A stretch of 49,894 nt of DNA. Source: Kangiellaceae bacterium. Lineage in GTDB: Bacteria > Pseudomonadota > Gammaproteobacteria > Enterobacterales > Kangiellaceae. The position numbers and the translations under genes are program-made. Of the stretch, positions 16,570-26,347 are shown one piece after another. The stretch spans positions 1-49,894 of the forward strand of contig JADGFG010000006.1 in assembly GCA_016743995.1 (NCBI GenBank), given 5' to 3'. The notes below the pieces were generated by a model, which ran no database searches, was not told the origin of the DNA, and was given only the letters and a program-made list of their open reading frames with translations. Each line of letters starts with the position of its first letter. Positions within the stretch are counted from its first letter, which is position 1.

Positions 16570-19500
16570 ATGATTTTAATAAATAGACTAATACTAACAC
16601 TGTTAATCGCTCTTGTTGTTAGCCAGAGAGCAGAATCTAATGCGCTCGACCATCGGTATCAAATTGCCTTTAATGTGCAGTCGCTATCTATTGAAGATGG
16701 ACTTTCTCAAAGTGTTGTTAATGATATCATTCAGGATTCTGACGGCTATGTCTGGTTAGCAACAGAAGACGGTCTCAACCGGTACAATGGCTATGATTTT
16801 AAGATTTTTGATCATGTTCATAGCGATCCTGATTCAATTCATGAAAATTTAATCGAATCTTTAGCTGAGGAGCCTGGAAAAGGGATATGGGCAGGAACTC
16901 AGTATGGATTGAGTTTTTTTGATTTTAAAACAGAAAAATTTACTAACTATTCAAAAAACAAAGAATTACAGTCGAGCATTTACGCGTTAACGTTAACACC
17001 TTCAGGAAAACTTTATATTGGCTCAGATAGTGGATTATTTGTTCTGAACAAAGCAACACAAAAAATTACCCCTGTAACTATTGATAACAACAGTATACTA
17101 GAAGATGAAGTAACCTCTCTTCATTTTAGCAATGATGCACTCTGGGTATCTACAGAGTTTTGTGTTTACTCAATTAGTGAAACCTCATCAACGCTTAAGA
17201 ATTATTGTGATGCTGAGCTTGGTCGTTGGATCAAAGACAAGCGAATTTCAGTGGTCAAAGTTAAAGACAATATTCTCTGGATAGGAACAAAGAAGGGGAT
17301 GGCAAGCTACCATTTGACTTCGAAAAAATTTCAGGTTTATCAACATGACAAAGAAAACAGTAATAGTCTGGTGGCAAACTGGATTCAGGATATTGAATTT
17401 GATAACAATGGAAATCTATGGATAGGAACTAGCGAAGGACTTAGTTTATATCAAGTTGCTGACTCAAAGTTCAAGCATTTTACACATAAAATTTTCAAAG
17501 GTGACGGACTAACCTCTGATGATATTATGTCGATCTATATTGATAGTACCGGCTTAATCTGGTTGGGAACTTACACGGCTGGCGTTAATATTTTAAATCC
17601 GGAATTGGTCGGTTTTAAAAATATTCTGAGTAAATCGGATCTACTGACATTCGATATTAGTAATACAATACACGCAATAGAAAAAGACTATAATGAAACT
17701 CTCTGGTTCGCTAATTACGGAGGAGGCTTGATCAATCTGGATTTAATGACAGGCAAAATAACAAGGCCTTTCAAAGCAAAAATTCAATCATCCGGTTATA
17801 GCATGGATTACGTCTACTCTCTTCTAATTGATTATCAGAATCGACTCTGGGTTGGAACTCGAGGCGGTATTGTATTAATCGATTTAAAAGCGCATCAAGT
17901 CATTCCTTATCGCCTGATTAAAGACAATAAGCCAATTAAGGTTGAGCATTTTATTTTTCAAATTTACGAAGATCATCTTGGTACTATCTGGATTGCTACG
18001 CTGGATGGTTTATTTCAGGTAGAAAAAGAAATACAGCAGAACGGCTTGCTTGAAATTCATGTTAACGATAGACAGAAAGAAATTCCTTATAGTTTTCGTG
18101 ATATTAGTAATGTTGTCAATATCATTCTGGAGTCTGGTGATGGAAATCTCTGGATGGGGGGCGCTGGTGGTTTATTGCGTTACTCGCAGAAAAATTCGAG
18201 ATGGACGCATTATGAATATGATTCAGAGAACAATCAATCGATATCCAATAATGATATTCAAGTCATATTTGAAGACAGTAGAGCCATTTTATGGGTTGGT
18301 ACGGCTAGTGGCCTGAACAAAGTTAACAGGGCCCAGTCTGACGAAGTTTATTTTGAGAGAATTACTAAAGAAAACGGTTTACCTAACAACTCAATTTACG
18401 GTATCCAGGAAGATATCCATAAACAGCTCTGGCTTTCGACAAACCTGGGATTGGTACGTTATTCTGAACATACGGAAATCATGCAGTCATTCAAGCGTAA
18501 TGATGGTTTATCCAGTAACGAGTTTAATAAAGGGGCTTACTTTACCGATAGTAATGGCGTTATTTATTTTGGTAGTATTAACGGAGTGACCCTGGTTGAT
18601 GGCAGTGCAATTCAGGAAAAACAACAAAGCTCTCGGCTAAAATTAACGGAAGTGATGGTTGGTAAACGAGAGCTTGGTCTATATGATTTGAATCATGCTG
18701 TCGAACCAGAAATTACAAAACAGCTGAACGAATCAACAATAATGGTTTCGGTTGCAGAACTTTACTATAGAAAACTGGGTGTACAATCCTACCGATATCG
18801 ATTGAAAGGGTTTGACCAATCCTGGACCTATCTGGGAAAAGAACGAAGCATCATTCTGGCGGGATTGGCAGAAGGTAATTATCAATTAGAAATTCAATCT
18901 AAAACAACTGGCGAAGACTGGTTACCCGAATCCATAATGATCCGGATTAATGTGCTGGGTAGCTTTATAAAAAGTGACGCGGCAATCTACCTGTTAATAC
19001 TCGGCATAATATTAACCTGTATTCTGGTATTATATTTTGTGAAGCGTTATTATTCTAAAGGTTTGCTTAAAGTAGAAAATTTATTAAAAATTGAAGGAAT
19101 GCGAATTAAGGAAGAAAAACGTAAAAGTAATGAGTTAGAAGAAGAGCTTTTTCAAAAAATTAATAAAATAAACCTCATGAATGATGAAATAAACGCTTCA
19201 TCAGAATTGTTAGAGAGTCATCAATTCAGAGACAATATCACTGGATTTTATCGTTATGAAAATATACTTAAATTATTAACGGACAATATAGTTAAAGATG
19301 GCAGAGATGATAATCAATTTGACCTGATCATGTTAATTCAGGTGAGTGACTATCTCAGCATTGAAAAACTTCACGGGATAATTATTAGCGCAGAGTTAAT
19401 TAATTACGTAGCGAGTGAATTGAAGCGGCATTGTCCTGGAAACATTCATATCTGTTCTTTAAATATTGACAGTTTTATTATTTTTGCAGATATCAGTGAA

Positions 19501-19824
19501 ACACCCGCCCTTGTTAAGATACTGACAAATCTACGTAGCCAGATTATCAGAAGCCAGATTTCTGTTGCTAATGATATGAGTATACAAACTCGACTGGGTA
19601 TCACCTATCTGGAACTGGATTCTGAAGCAGCTTATGATGCTTCTACATTGATTAAGCTCTCAAAGACACTCATTAACATCCATAACCAGGTGAACCCTGT
19701 TCAGTCATCTTGCTTAATGCGAATAAAGTTTAATCGCTCTCCGGTTGAACTGGCGAATACTTTAACAAAAGATAATATTATACAGTATCTGTCCGACGGA
19801 CTTATTATTATGGAAACTCAATAA
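16570..19824 (+). CDS. Propeller/Y_Y_Y sensor with degenerate GGDEF domain
   Basis: The protein is about 1084 residues from the ATG at 16570. An upstream start at 16459 would overlap the acyltransferase and destroy the signal peptide. The order is: signal peptide (LILTLLIALVVSQRAESNA); a long periplasmic region of two-component-regulator propeller repeats (recurring LWIGT/IWLGT and GLSQSVVNDI blocks); a Y_Y_Y domain (YRYRLKGFDQSWTYLG); one membrane span (IYLLILGIILTCILVLYFV); a charged coiled coil; and a C-terminal domain with GGDEF-like spacing. The catalytic GGDEF motif is replaced around LNIDSFIIF, so diguanylate cyclase activity is unlikely. It may sense a periplasmic ligand and bind or regulate partners. 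Confidence 0.88.
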   Translation: MILINRLILTLLIALVVSQRAESNALDHRYQIAFNVQSLSIEDGLSQSVVNDIIQDSDGYVWLATEDGLNRYNGYDFKIFDHVHSDPDSIHENLIESLAEEPGKGIWAGTQYGLSFFDFKTEKFTNYSKNKELQSSIYALTLTPSGKLYIGSDSGLFVLNKATQKITPVTIDNNSILEDEVTSLHFSNDALWVSTEFCVYSISETSSTLKNYCDAELGRWIKDKRISVVKVKDNILWIGTKKGMASYHLTSKKFQVYQHDKENSNSLVANWIQDIEFDNNGNLWIGTSEGLSLYQVADSKFKHFTHKIFKGDGLTSDDIMSIYIDSTGLIWLGTYTAGVNILNPELVGFKNILSKSDLLTFDISNTIHAIEKDYNETLWFANYGGGLINLDLMTGKITRPFKAKIQSSGYSMDYVYSLLIDYQNRLWVGTRGGIVLIDLKAHQVIPYRLIKDNKPIKVEHFIFQIYEDHLGTIWIATLDGLFQVEKEIQQNGLLEIHVNDRQKEIPYSFRDISNVVNIILESGDGNLWMGGAGGLLRYSQKNSRWTHYEYDSENNQSISNNDIQVIFEDSRAILWVGTASGLNKVNRAQSDEVYFERITKENGLPNNSIYGIQEDIHKQLWLSTNLGLVRYSEHTEIMQSFKRNDGLSSNEFNKGAYFTDSNGVIYFGSINGVTLVDGSAIQEKQQSSRLKLTEVMVGKRELGLYDLNHAVEPEITKQLNESTIMVSVAELYYRKLGVQSYRYRLKGFDQSWTYLGKERSIILAGLAEGNYQLEIQSKTTGEDWLPESIMIRINVLGSFIKSDAAIYLLILGIILTCILVLYFVKRYYSKGLLKVENLLKIEGMRIKEEKRKSNELEEELFQKINKINLMNDEINASSELLESHQFRDNITGFYRYENILKLLTDNIVKDGRDDNQFDLIMLIQVSDYLSIEKLHGIIISAELINYVASELKRHCPGNIHICSLNIDSFIIFADISETPALVKILTNLRSQIIRSQISVANDMSIQTRLGITYLELDSEAAYDASTLIKLSKTLINIHNQVNPVQSSCLMRIKFNRSPVELANTLTKDNIIQYLSDGLIIMETQ

Positions 19825-19844
19825 AATTATGGAAACTCAATAAA
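19811..19844 (+). repeat. Tandem duplication across the sensor stop codon
   Basis: TGGAAACTCAATAAA occurs at 19811-19825 and again at 19830-19844, a period of 19. The second copy lies past the stop codon, a small recent slippage. Confidence 0.75.
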
Positions 19845-19914
19845 TTTAATTTACTTCGCCTCAAGTAACTTTAAACAGGCTTGAAGTGTAAATAAAATTT
19901 TAAGTTAAAAGAGC

Positions 19915-19942
19915 TTGAACCTGAAGTAATCTTCAGGATTCA
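19915..19942. terminator. Hairpin between convergent genes
   Basis: TTGAAcCTGAAG ... CTTCAGgaTTCAA forms a stem with a TAAT loop overlapping the stop of the ZIP-like gene. On the minus strand it is followed within ten bases by CTTTTAAC. It is probably a terminator for one or both flanking genes. Confidence 0.5.
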
Positions 19943-20697
19943 AACTGATGCATTAATACCAGAATAATGACGCCCGCTAGAAAACCAAGATTTTCCCAAC
20001 GGAGTAATGAAGATTTAATATTCATGCTGGATAATTTATTTTTTTGATGTGTATGTTGAACAGGGTGGTGGTGGCTATGTGTCTCACTGGTATGCATACA
20101 CCCATCGGCATGGGGCTTATGAATAACCACGTGTAAAAGCGAGCCTCCAATAAACGCCTGGAGTGCGGGTACAAAATAGCTGGCTTCAAGGTTCGCTACA
20201 TTCGAATTAACAGCATAACCCGCAAAAGTAAACAGTCCCATAAAGAGTAAAGTAATAAGCGCATACTTTTCTCCCAGCAGCGGTTTAAGCAACCACCAGA
20301 TAGTCAGCCCTACCGGTAGTCTATGGATTATAATTGCTAACGCGAGACCATTTGCCTGTTTGTTTTCTACAGATTGAATCGCCATGCCATCGATCATTGC
20401 ATGAAGCAATAGCCCACATATTCCAAGTAAAATTGTTACTTTGTGGGTTGTGTCCGCTGCTTTCTGAAAAGAACGTTCAATCAGTGTTGGGCCAACAAAA
20501 CCAATCAACGCCAGTAACAATGCTGTGAAGCCAATGTTGTGATAAGTTTCAGGCACTGTCTCAAATAGTATGGTTCCGCCAACGACAACAAGTACAATAC
20601 CGTTTACGATTTTGTCGGTGCGTCTTAAAGGTCCAAAAGTCTGATAAACCAGAGGCCCAACACAAAGAGAGAAAAAGCTGGCGATTAATGCAACCAT
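19933..20697 (-). CDS. ZIP-like metal transporter family membrane protein
   Basis: The protein has 254 residues and about eight hydrophobic segments. The metal-site helices of ZIP proteins are recognisable: LLHAMIDGMAI (His...Asp-Gly, about 117-127) and IIIHRLPVGLTIW (His-Arg-x-Pro-x-Gly, about 147-159). A His-rich loop (HKPHADGC, then HTSETHSHHHPVQHTHQ) at about 193-217 suits metal binding. The canonical ZIP motif HNxPEG is changed to HRLPVG, so substrate and mechanism may differ. Its ATG overlaps the stop of the FAD oxidase (TAATG), implying coupled translation. Confidence 0.75.
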   Translation of the reverse strand: MVALIASFFSLCVGPLVYQTFGPLRRTDKIVNGIVLVVVGGTILFETVPETYHNIGFTALLLALIGFVGPTLIERSFQKAADTTHKVTILLGICGLLLHAMIDGMAIQSVENKQANGLALAIIIHRLPVGLTIWWLLKPLLGEKYALITLLFMGLFTFAGYAVNSNVANLEASYFVPALQAFIGGSLLHVVIHKPHADGCMHTSETHSHHHPVQHTHQKNKLSSMNIKSSLLRWENLGFLAGVIILVLMHQFES

Positions 20698-22079
20698 TAA
20701 AATAGTTTTCCTGGATTAAACAGATTCGATGGATCAAAGGCTGACTTAATTGTTCTCATTAAATTTAACTCTGACTTGCTCCTGGTATAATCAAGGTAGT
20801 CTCGTTTTAATAAACCGACACCATGTTCGGCAGAAATACTGCCATTGTAGGATTGGAGTATTTTAAATATTTCAGGGTTGGCTTGCGAACATTGCTGTTT
20901 AAAGTGCTCAATGTCCAGATTGTCCGGTTTTAAAATATTTAAATGCAAATTACCATCACCAATGTGACCAAACCAGATAATTTCAAAATCTGGATAGTTC
21001 TCACTGACAAAGTTATCAACGTCTTTTAAAAAATCTCCCACTTGTGATGGCTTAACTGCAACATCATTTTTGTAAGGAGGGTAGTGTGATATTGCTTCAG
21101 AGATACCTTCTCTATACTGCCATAATTCTTCAGCCTGTTGAGAACTCTGACTGATAATGCCATCAACCAGCCAGCCATTTTCAGCGGCGGTTTCGAAAGC
21201 AGTATAAGATTTTTCCATCTCATCGTCAGACGGACAGTCGAACTCGATGAGCACATAAAAAGCGGCATTCTCAGCAAAAGGCGCTTTTAATGAACGCTGA
21301 GTCAATACTTTATCAAGTGCAGCCTGTGAAAAGAATTCAAAAGCCATTAAATCAATGTTTGTTTGAAAATGCGCTAATAAACTGGCGATATCATTAAGTT
21401 CGGGAACGGCCAGCAACATAACGGTCGGGTTCACTGGTGCGGTGGTCAGTCGCATTTGTGCCTCAGTAATAATGCCCAGCGTGCCTTCACTGCCAATCAT
21501 TAAATGGCGTAGGTCGTAACCCGTTGCATTTTTAACTAATCCATTATTAAATTCAAGTATCTCTCCATTGGCTGTTACTACAGTGAGCCCGGCAACCCAG
21601 TCTCGGGTAAGACCATATTTTAAAACCTTAATACCACCAGCATTAGTTGCAATATTGCCGCCGAGTTGACTGGAGCCTGCCGAAGCAAAATCAACAGGAT
21701 AGTATAACTCTTGCTCTTGTGCGAAATTCTGAAGTTGTTCAGTAATGACCCCCGCGCCACAAGTTACCATGCGGTCAACAGCACAAAAGTCAGTTATTTT
21801 ATTGAGCCTGTCCAGCGAGAGCACCAATTCCTGGTTACAAGCCATGGCACCACCACTTAATCCCGTTCGTCCACCGGACGGAACAATACTGACATTATGC
21901 TTAAGGCATAACTTTATTATGCTGGCGACTTCTTCACTATTTGCTGGTTTAACAATAACCATTGCATCAGGCTTGTAGAGTTTGCTCCAGTCCTGGCCAT
22001 AGGTTTCCAGTGTGCTGGTATCAGTAAATACATATTCACTACCAACAATTTCTTTTAATTGATTAATTAAATCAGACAT
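20697..22079 (-). CDS. FAD-linked oxidase (GlcD / D-lactate dehydrogenase type)
   Basis: The protein is 460 residues from the ATG at 22079; a GTG one codon upstream is also possible. FAD-binding type 4 domain: PSGGRTGLSGGAM (about 67-79), GGNIATNAGG and GSEGTLGII. The C-terminal domain carries WFGHIGDGNLHLNIL and ISAEHGVG, the histidine-bearing motifs of the D-2-hydroxyacid dehydrogenase group. It oxidises a D-2-hydroxyacid such as D-lactate, glycolate or D-2-hydroxyglutarate; the exact substrate is not visible. It is first in a two-gene unit with the ZIP-like carrier, an unusual pairing without an obvious pathway link. Confidence 0.92.
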   Translation of the reverse strand: MSDLINQLKEIVGSEYVFTDTSTLETYGQDWSKLYKPDAMVIVKPANSEEVASIIKLCLKHNVSIVPSGGRTGLSGGAMACNQELVLSLDRLNKITDFCAVDRMVTCGAGVITEQLQNFAQEQELYYPVDFASAGSSQLGGNIATNAGGIKVLKYGLTRDWVAGLTVVTANGEILEFNNGLVKNATGYDLRHLMIGSEGTLGIITEAQMRLTTAPVNPTVMLLAVPELNDIASLLAHFQTNIDLMAFEFFSQAALDKVLTQRSLKAPFAENAAFYVLIEFDCPSDDEMEKSYTAFETAAENGWLVDGIISQSSQQAEELWQYREGISEAISHYPPYKNDVAVKPSQVGDFLKDVDNFVSENYPDFEIIWFGHIGDGNLHLNILKPDNLDIEHFKQQCSQANPEIFKILQSYNGSISAEHGVGLLKRDYLDYTRSKSELNLMRTIKSAFDPSNLFNPGKLF

Positions 22080-22101
22080 CACAAGCTATATAAGGGTTGC
22101 T

Positions 22102-22305
22102 TTGAACAGTGATGGCTATTGTGACCAGCTTATTACTACTGTTCAAGCATATTTTGGCTATTTCTTAGATAAGATTTATATATACCCAAACTCCTTGAAT
22201 ATGCAGGAAACAGCAAGGCTAAAAGCCATCAGGTTCGAGGCACAAAGACGAGGGAATTGCAATTCTAATTCGAGCTTTTATAACGAAGAAGAAGATGACT
22301 TATAG
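22102..22305 (+). CDS. Short hypothetical ORF (up to 67 aa), doubtful
   Basis: An open frame with a TTG start (NSDGYCDQLITTVQAYF...), or an ATG-led shorter form from 22201 (MQETARLKAIRFEAQRRGN). The second half is charged and ends with the acidic EEEDDL. No clear ribosome-binding site is seen. The segment around 22180-22200 (ATACCCAAACTCCTTGAATA) looks like an intergenic repeat seen in other gammaproteobacteria, from memory only. It may be a chance frame through such an element. Confidence 0.3.
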   Translation: MNSDGYCDQLITTVQAYFGYFLDKIYIYPNSLNMQETARLKAIRFEAQRRGNCNSNSSFYNEEEDDL

Positions 22306-22362
22306 CCTTGCCCTGCGGGTGCCCATAGCTATCCAACAGACGGATTAACCAACAACAGACAG

Positions 22363-23088
22363 TCAGCCAAAAACAAACAGTTTTATCGCCGCGATAGTGG
22401 CCATACCGCGAATTAACCACTTAAATTGTAGAAGTTTAAGCCGCCCTAAAAGCCAATAACCCATCACAGCGCCAATAATCAGACCAGGAACCCCTTGTAT
22501 ACTTAAAGTAATAGTTTCAGTATTTAACAAACCCAGCGACCAGAGTATTGGTACTTTTGAAAAGTTAATCATTAAAAATAGCCAGGCTCTGGTGCTGACA
22601 TAAGATTCTTTTGAAAGGTTCTGTTCCATCAGGTAAAGGCTAAAAAGTGGACCAGCAGCATTTGAGGTCATACTGACAAAGCCTGCAAACAGGCCAATTG
22701 CGTGTCCGGTTGCAGGATTTTGCATAAATAGCGCTTTGCTTTTATCAAGCCAGATCCCAAGCAATAACATACTGATGATCATGGCTCCTAACAGCAGGGT
22801 AAACTCACTGATATCAATTGTTGATAACATCCAGCCACCAAGAATGACTCCGCCAACGGACAAAGGCAGGGTTCGAACGATTACCGGCCAGCAAATATTT
22901 TTTCTATAGCTCGTTATTGCCATGATATCCGTAATAATGTACATCGGAAGAATAATTCCTAGCGCCTGCGGGCCAGGGTAAGCAAACATGATCAGCGGCA
23001 ATATGATAAGCCCCATACCGCCTACTGAAAATTTTGAAAAGCCAGTCACCAGCCCGGCGGCCAGAATAAATGCTATGGTTGAATCCAT
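22363..23088 (-). CDS. TauE/SafE family anion exporter
   Basis: The protein has 241 residues with about seven to eight hydrophobic helices. The two repeated TauE/SafE halves are recognisable: GLVTGFSKFSVGGMGLIILPL at the N-terminus and GHAIGLFAGFVSMTSNAAGPLFSLYL at about 127-152, each with the family's G-x(2-3)-G-F and glycine-rich turn. Members export sulfite, sulfoacetate or similar anions across the inner membrane; the substrate is unknown here. It is divergently transcribed from a LysR regulator across about 100 bp, a common arrangement for LysR control of the transporter. Confidence 0.88.
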   Translation of the reverse strand: MDSTIAFILAAGLVTGFSKFSVGGMGLIILPLIMFAYPGPQALGIILPMYIITDIMAITSYRKNICWPVIVRTLPLSVGGVILGGWMLSTIDISEFTLLLGAMIISMLLLGIWLDKSKALFMQNPATGHAIGLFAGFVSMTSNAAGPLFSLYLMEQNLSKESYVSTRAWLFLMINFSKVPILWSLGLLNTETITLSIQGVPGLIIGAVMGYWLLGRLKLLQFKWLIRGMATIAAIKLFVFG

Positions 23089-23191
23089 CGATGTTAATAC
23101 ACCTTTCTACTTTTGAGGAAAGCTAGTATAACGCCAATAATGATAGTAAAATAAGTGCGTTTTCCTATCATATTGAAAGGTATAAGCTATC

Positions 23192-24076
23192 ATGACAAAT
23201 GAGCAACTTCGAACCTTTATCGCGGTAGTCGAGCAGGGTAGTTTTAGAGCCGCTGCAACTTCACTGTTCAAAACACAGCCGTCAGTCAGTGCTTCTGTGA
23301 AAGCGCTAGAGGATAAGTTTACTATCAGCCTGTTTGATAGAAGCAGTTATCGGCCTGTGTTAACGCCAGAAGGAAAAGCATTTTACCAACAAAGTAAGCA
23401 GCTGATTAAACAGACCAGTGAACTGGAAATGTTTGGTCATCAGCTGGCTGCAGGTGAAATTCCTGCACTGACTCTCTCCATGAGTGCAATGTGTACCTCA
23501 CCACCCGGGTTAAATATTATCAAGCAGTTTTGTAAAAATCACCCGGAGATGCGACTCAATATTAATACCCAGCATTTGTCTGGAGTGTTGGAGCAACTCC
23601 TGCTTGAAAAGTCAGATCTGGCCATTGGTCCGCATACCGGTCTGGATGATCGCTATGAATATGTCGAAATTAGTCAGATTAAAATGATCACTGTCACTGC
23701 GCCAGATTATTTGCCGGTTAAACCGAACGAGGAGGTGAGTCACAAAGTGCTACGTAGTCTTCCTCATATTCTAATTTCTGACAGTGGTTCGGTAGCACCT
23801 TTTGATCACGTAAACGTACTGACAGGCGGACAGCGATGGTACGTTAATGATTATCAGATGAAAAAAGCCCTGCTACTGGCAGGTATGGGCTGGGCGCGGA
23901 TTCCCGCGCATATTGTTGAGTATGAACTAGATAATGGTTGTCTTGTACAACATCAGGTAGAAAATTTTAATTCACAAAACCTGGTGCCAATTTACCTGAT
24001 ACGATTGAAAAACCAGGCCGTAAGCCATCTTGCAAAAGCTTTCTGGGAAGAAATGTTGCAACCTGAAAGTTCCTGA
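23192..24076 (+). CDS. LysR-family transcriptional regulator
   Basis: The protein has 294 residues. An N-terminal winged helix-turn-helix (EQLRTFIAVVEQGSFRAAATSLFKTQPSVSASVKALED, about 4-41) is followed by the linker helix and a periplasmic-binding-like co-inducer domain (about 92-290; LSMSAMCTSPPGLNIIKQF, DLAIGPHTG). It probably regulates the divergent TauE/SafE gene and possibly itself. The co-inducer is unknown. The C-terminal codons and stop lie inside a perfect inverted repeat that probably ends transcription. Confidence 0.93.
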   Translation: MTNEQLRTFIAVVEQGSFRAAATSLFKTQPSVSASVKALEDKFTISLFDRSSYRPVLTPEGKAFYQQSKQLIKQTSELEMFGHQLAAGEIPALTLSMSAMCTSPPGLNIIKQFCKNHPEMRLNINTQHLSGVLEQLLLEKSDLAIGPHTGLDDRYEYVEISQIKMITVTAPDYLPVKPNEEVSHKVLRSLPHILISDSGSVAPFDHVNVLTGGQRWYVNDYQMKKALLLAGMGWARIPAHIVEYELDNGCLVQHQVENFNSQNLVPIYLIRLKNQAVSHLAKAFWEEMLQPESS

Positions 24077-24092
24077 TAATACTTTCAGGTTG
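24059..24092. terminator. Bidirectional terminator overlapping the lysR stop
   Basis: Perfect 12-bp arms CAACCTGAAAGT / ACTTTCAGGTTG with a 10-nt loop containing the TGA stop codon. It sits between convergent genes, 24 bp from the end of the TonB receptor gene. No strong T tract. Confidence 0.65.
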
Positions 24093-24115
24093 CCGCTCAA
24101 TTTTAATCATAAAAA

Positions 24116-26212
24116 TTAAAAATAGAATCGAACACCTGCCGAAAATGACCGACCGGCTTCCGGCGCAATATCTTTAATAAAAGACATATGGTTAATGATT
24201 TCTTCATCAAGTAAATTGGTTGCTTTTAAAAATAGCAGGTGTTCATATTTATCAGATGTCAGGCGATAATTTAACTCAAGATTTACCAGTGTGTGGCCCG
24301 GGGTAGCCGTTTCATATTCACTGATATTTTCCTGTTTCATTGAGCGTATTGCATCAAAATTTATCGTATAATCATTTTTTTCATAGCTGAGCCCGCCGCC
24401 AAATCTTAATGGTGACATTCGTGGTAAGTAGTCCCCGCTGGTTAGTTTTCCGTTCACATAATCAGCTTGTCCGCGTAGCGTAATGGTTGCCGCTTTCGAG
24501 TCAGAAATAATCCAGTCGATATCAAATTCAAATCCTTTGAAAACCGCATCTTCCTGCACAAATTGATAAACCGGCAGTTCATCAATGATCTCGCCTCTTG
24601 CCTGTTCGTAGACAAATTGATTGAAACGGTTGTAAAACAGATTAAACGTAAATGTAGTATTTCCCTGATATTGCTTAAAAGCAACATTGAGATTGTTGCT
24701 GGTTTCTTTATCCAGTGTCTGGTCTCCCAGAATATATGACTGAGTTGCCAGGTGCAGCCCGTCAGAAAGCAGCTCCTCAGCATCCGGCGCGCGTTGTGCT
24801 CTGGTTAACGCGGCTGATAACGAATAACGTGCGTTTAGCTTCCATAAAGCGTTAAAAGAAAAACTAAAAGTATTATGCTCAATCTGTAATTCAGGCGTAT
24901 TGCTATTGATTCCGGGATTGTCAGTGTTTATTTTCTGGTGGCCAGAGCGTACTCCCAGCTCCAATGTTAAGTCATTAAAGGACTTTTCTTCCGTTATAAA
25001 CCAGTCCAGTGATCGAGTGATTGAAGGTGGTACGAAAGCTTCTTCGCCAATTGCAGAAAAGTCACGCTTGTTAGTTTGCATGCCCACTATGCCCAGCCAG
25101 TCTTTGACGGGGGTATGTAGTATTTCAAAACGTGCTTCATGGGCGTTATTATCAAACAGCGTCCCCGTTTCTTCACCTTCAAGTTCTACATGCTGATAAT
25201 CGGTATGACCATAACGAACTTTTAATTCCTCAACACCACGAAAAGGTTCTGACAATTTGAGTTTTGCGTCAGTTCGTTTCTGATCAATTTTAATTCTGAC
25301 AAATTCTTCTGAAGCGTCAGTTGCGGGTAATCCATATTCATTATTTTCATTACTTATTGATAAACCAATCAGTCCTTTATCTTCAAAAATCCAGGCGCCG
25401 CCAATGGTTGCGCCGTCTGACTCAGTATTACTGTTAAGTAACGTACTTCCAAGTGAAGAGGGCAGCTCAATATCCCCTGATTCCCGTTGATACGCATTAA
25501 CATGCATTGCCCAGTTTTCATGACCGATATCCAGCCTGGCAACGCCAGACTTTTCTTCTGCAGCGGAGCCATAACGTGCTTCAATAGCCCCCTGGATCAA
25601 TTCTTCTGGAGCCTTCTCTGGTATGCGATTATCAACCACATTGATAACGCCTCCAATAGCACTTCCACCATAGAGTAACGTAACCGGGCCTTTTAGAATT
25701 TCTATCTGATTTGCCAACAGTGGCTCACTGGTAATCGCATGATCGGGACTGGTTGCTGACGCATCCAACGTAGAAATACCATTTTGTAAAACCTTAACCC
25801 TTGCGCCGCTCAGTCCACGAATAACAGGTCTGCCAGCACCGGAACCAAAAGATGAAGCAGAGACACCAGGCTCCAGCGCCAGAGTTTCTGCGATATTAAT
25901 TCCTCTTTTGCTGACCAGCTCTTCTTCACCCAGCACCAGAACCGGAGTTGCCATTTCCATCGCAGATCTGCCAGAAGGACTGGCTGTAACGACAATTATG
26001 TTTTGATTTTCCTGTTGTGTTTCCTTTTGTGGCTCCTTTTGCGCTTCTGGTTGCTTGTTATTATCAAATTTATCTGTTGAGGTTTTTACGTCAGCAGATT
26101 TTTGACTGGTTTTTATCTGCGTATTATTCATTGAGGTCGCGTGCAGTTTTTCGCTGGCAACACAATATGTTGCGCTTGTAATATATATTAATGTCAAGAT
26201 CGCTCGATTCAC
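24116..26212 (-). CDS. TonB-dependent receptor, ZnuD-like
   Basis: The protein has 698 residues. A signal peptide ends near CVASEKLHA. A low-complexity Lys/Gln/Glu linker of about 45 residues follows, then the plug with a TonB-box-like IIVVTAS, VIRGLSGARVKVLQNGI and VLYGGSAIGGVINVVDNRIPE. The barrel closes with RSFSAGVRFYF, an aromatic C-terminus expected for outer-membrane insertion. LDASATSPDHAITSEPLL in the plug is typical of the ZnuD/zinc branch. It probably imports zinc or another chelated metal. The Lys-rich linker before the TonB box is unusual. A small His/Cys protein precedes it. No clear Zur box was found by eye. Confidence 0.85.
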   Translation of the reverse strand: MNRAILTLIYITSATYCVASEKLHATSMNNTQIKTSQKSADVKTSTDKFDNNKQPEAQKEPQKETQQENQNIIVVTASPSGRSAMEMATPVLVLGEEELVSKRGINIAETLALEPGVSASSFGSGAGRPVIRGLSGARVKVLQNGISTLDASATSPDHAITSEPLLANQIEILKGPVTLLYGGSAIGGVINVVDNRIPEKAPEELIQGAIEARYGSAAEEKSGVARLDIGHENWAMHVNAYQRESGDIELPSSLGSTLLNSNTESDGATIGGAWIFEDKGLIGLSISNENNEYGLPATDASEEFVRIKIDQKRTDAKLKLSEPFRGVEELKVRYGHTDYQHVELEGEETGTLFDNNAHEARFEILHTPVKDWLGIVGMQTNKRDFSAIGEEAFVPPSITRSLDWFITEEKSFNDLTLELGVRSGHQKINTDNPGINSNTPELQIEHNTFSFSFNALWKLNARYSLSAALTRAQRAPDAEELLSDGLHLATQSYILGDQTLDKETSNNLNVAFKQYQGNTTFTFNLFYNRFNQFVYEQARGEIIDELPVYQFVQEDAVFKGFEFDIDWIISDSKAATITLRGQADYVNGKLTSGDYLPRMSPLRFGGGLSYEKNDYTINFDAIRSMKQENISEYETATPGHTLVNLELNYRLTSDKYEHLLFLKATNLLDEEIINHMSFIKDIAPEAGRSFSAGVRFYF

Positions 26213-26347
26213 TTTTATATTCCTGAATTTAAATATTTAAAAGGTGCTATTCGCCACAAGGTTTGCGGAAAACAACAGCTGCATCAGATTGAATGCGGGC
26301 GTACGAATAAACCGACAGTTCAACTGAAATAATAAATTGATGTAAAG

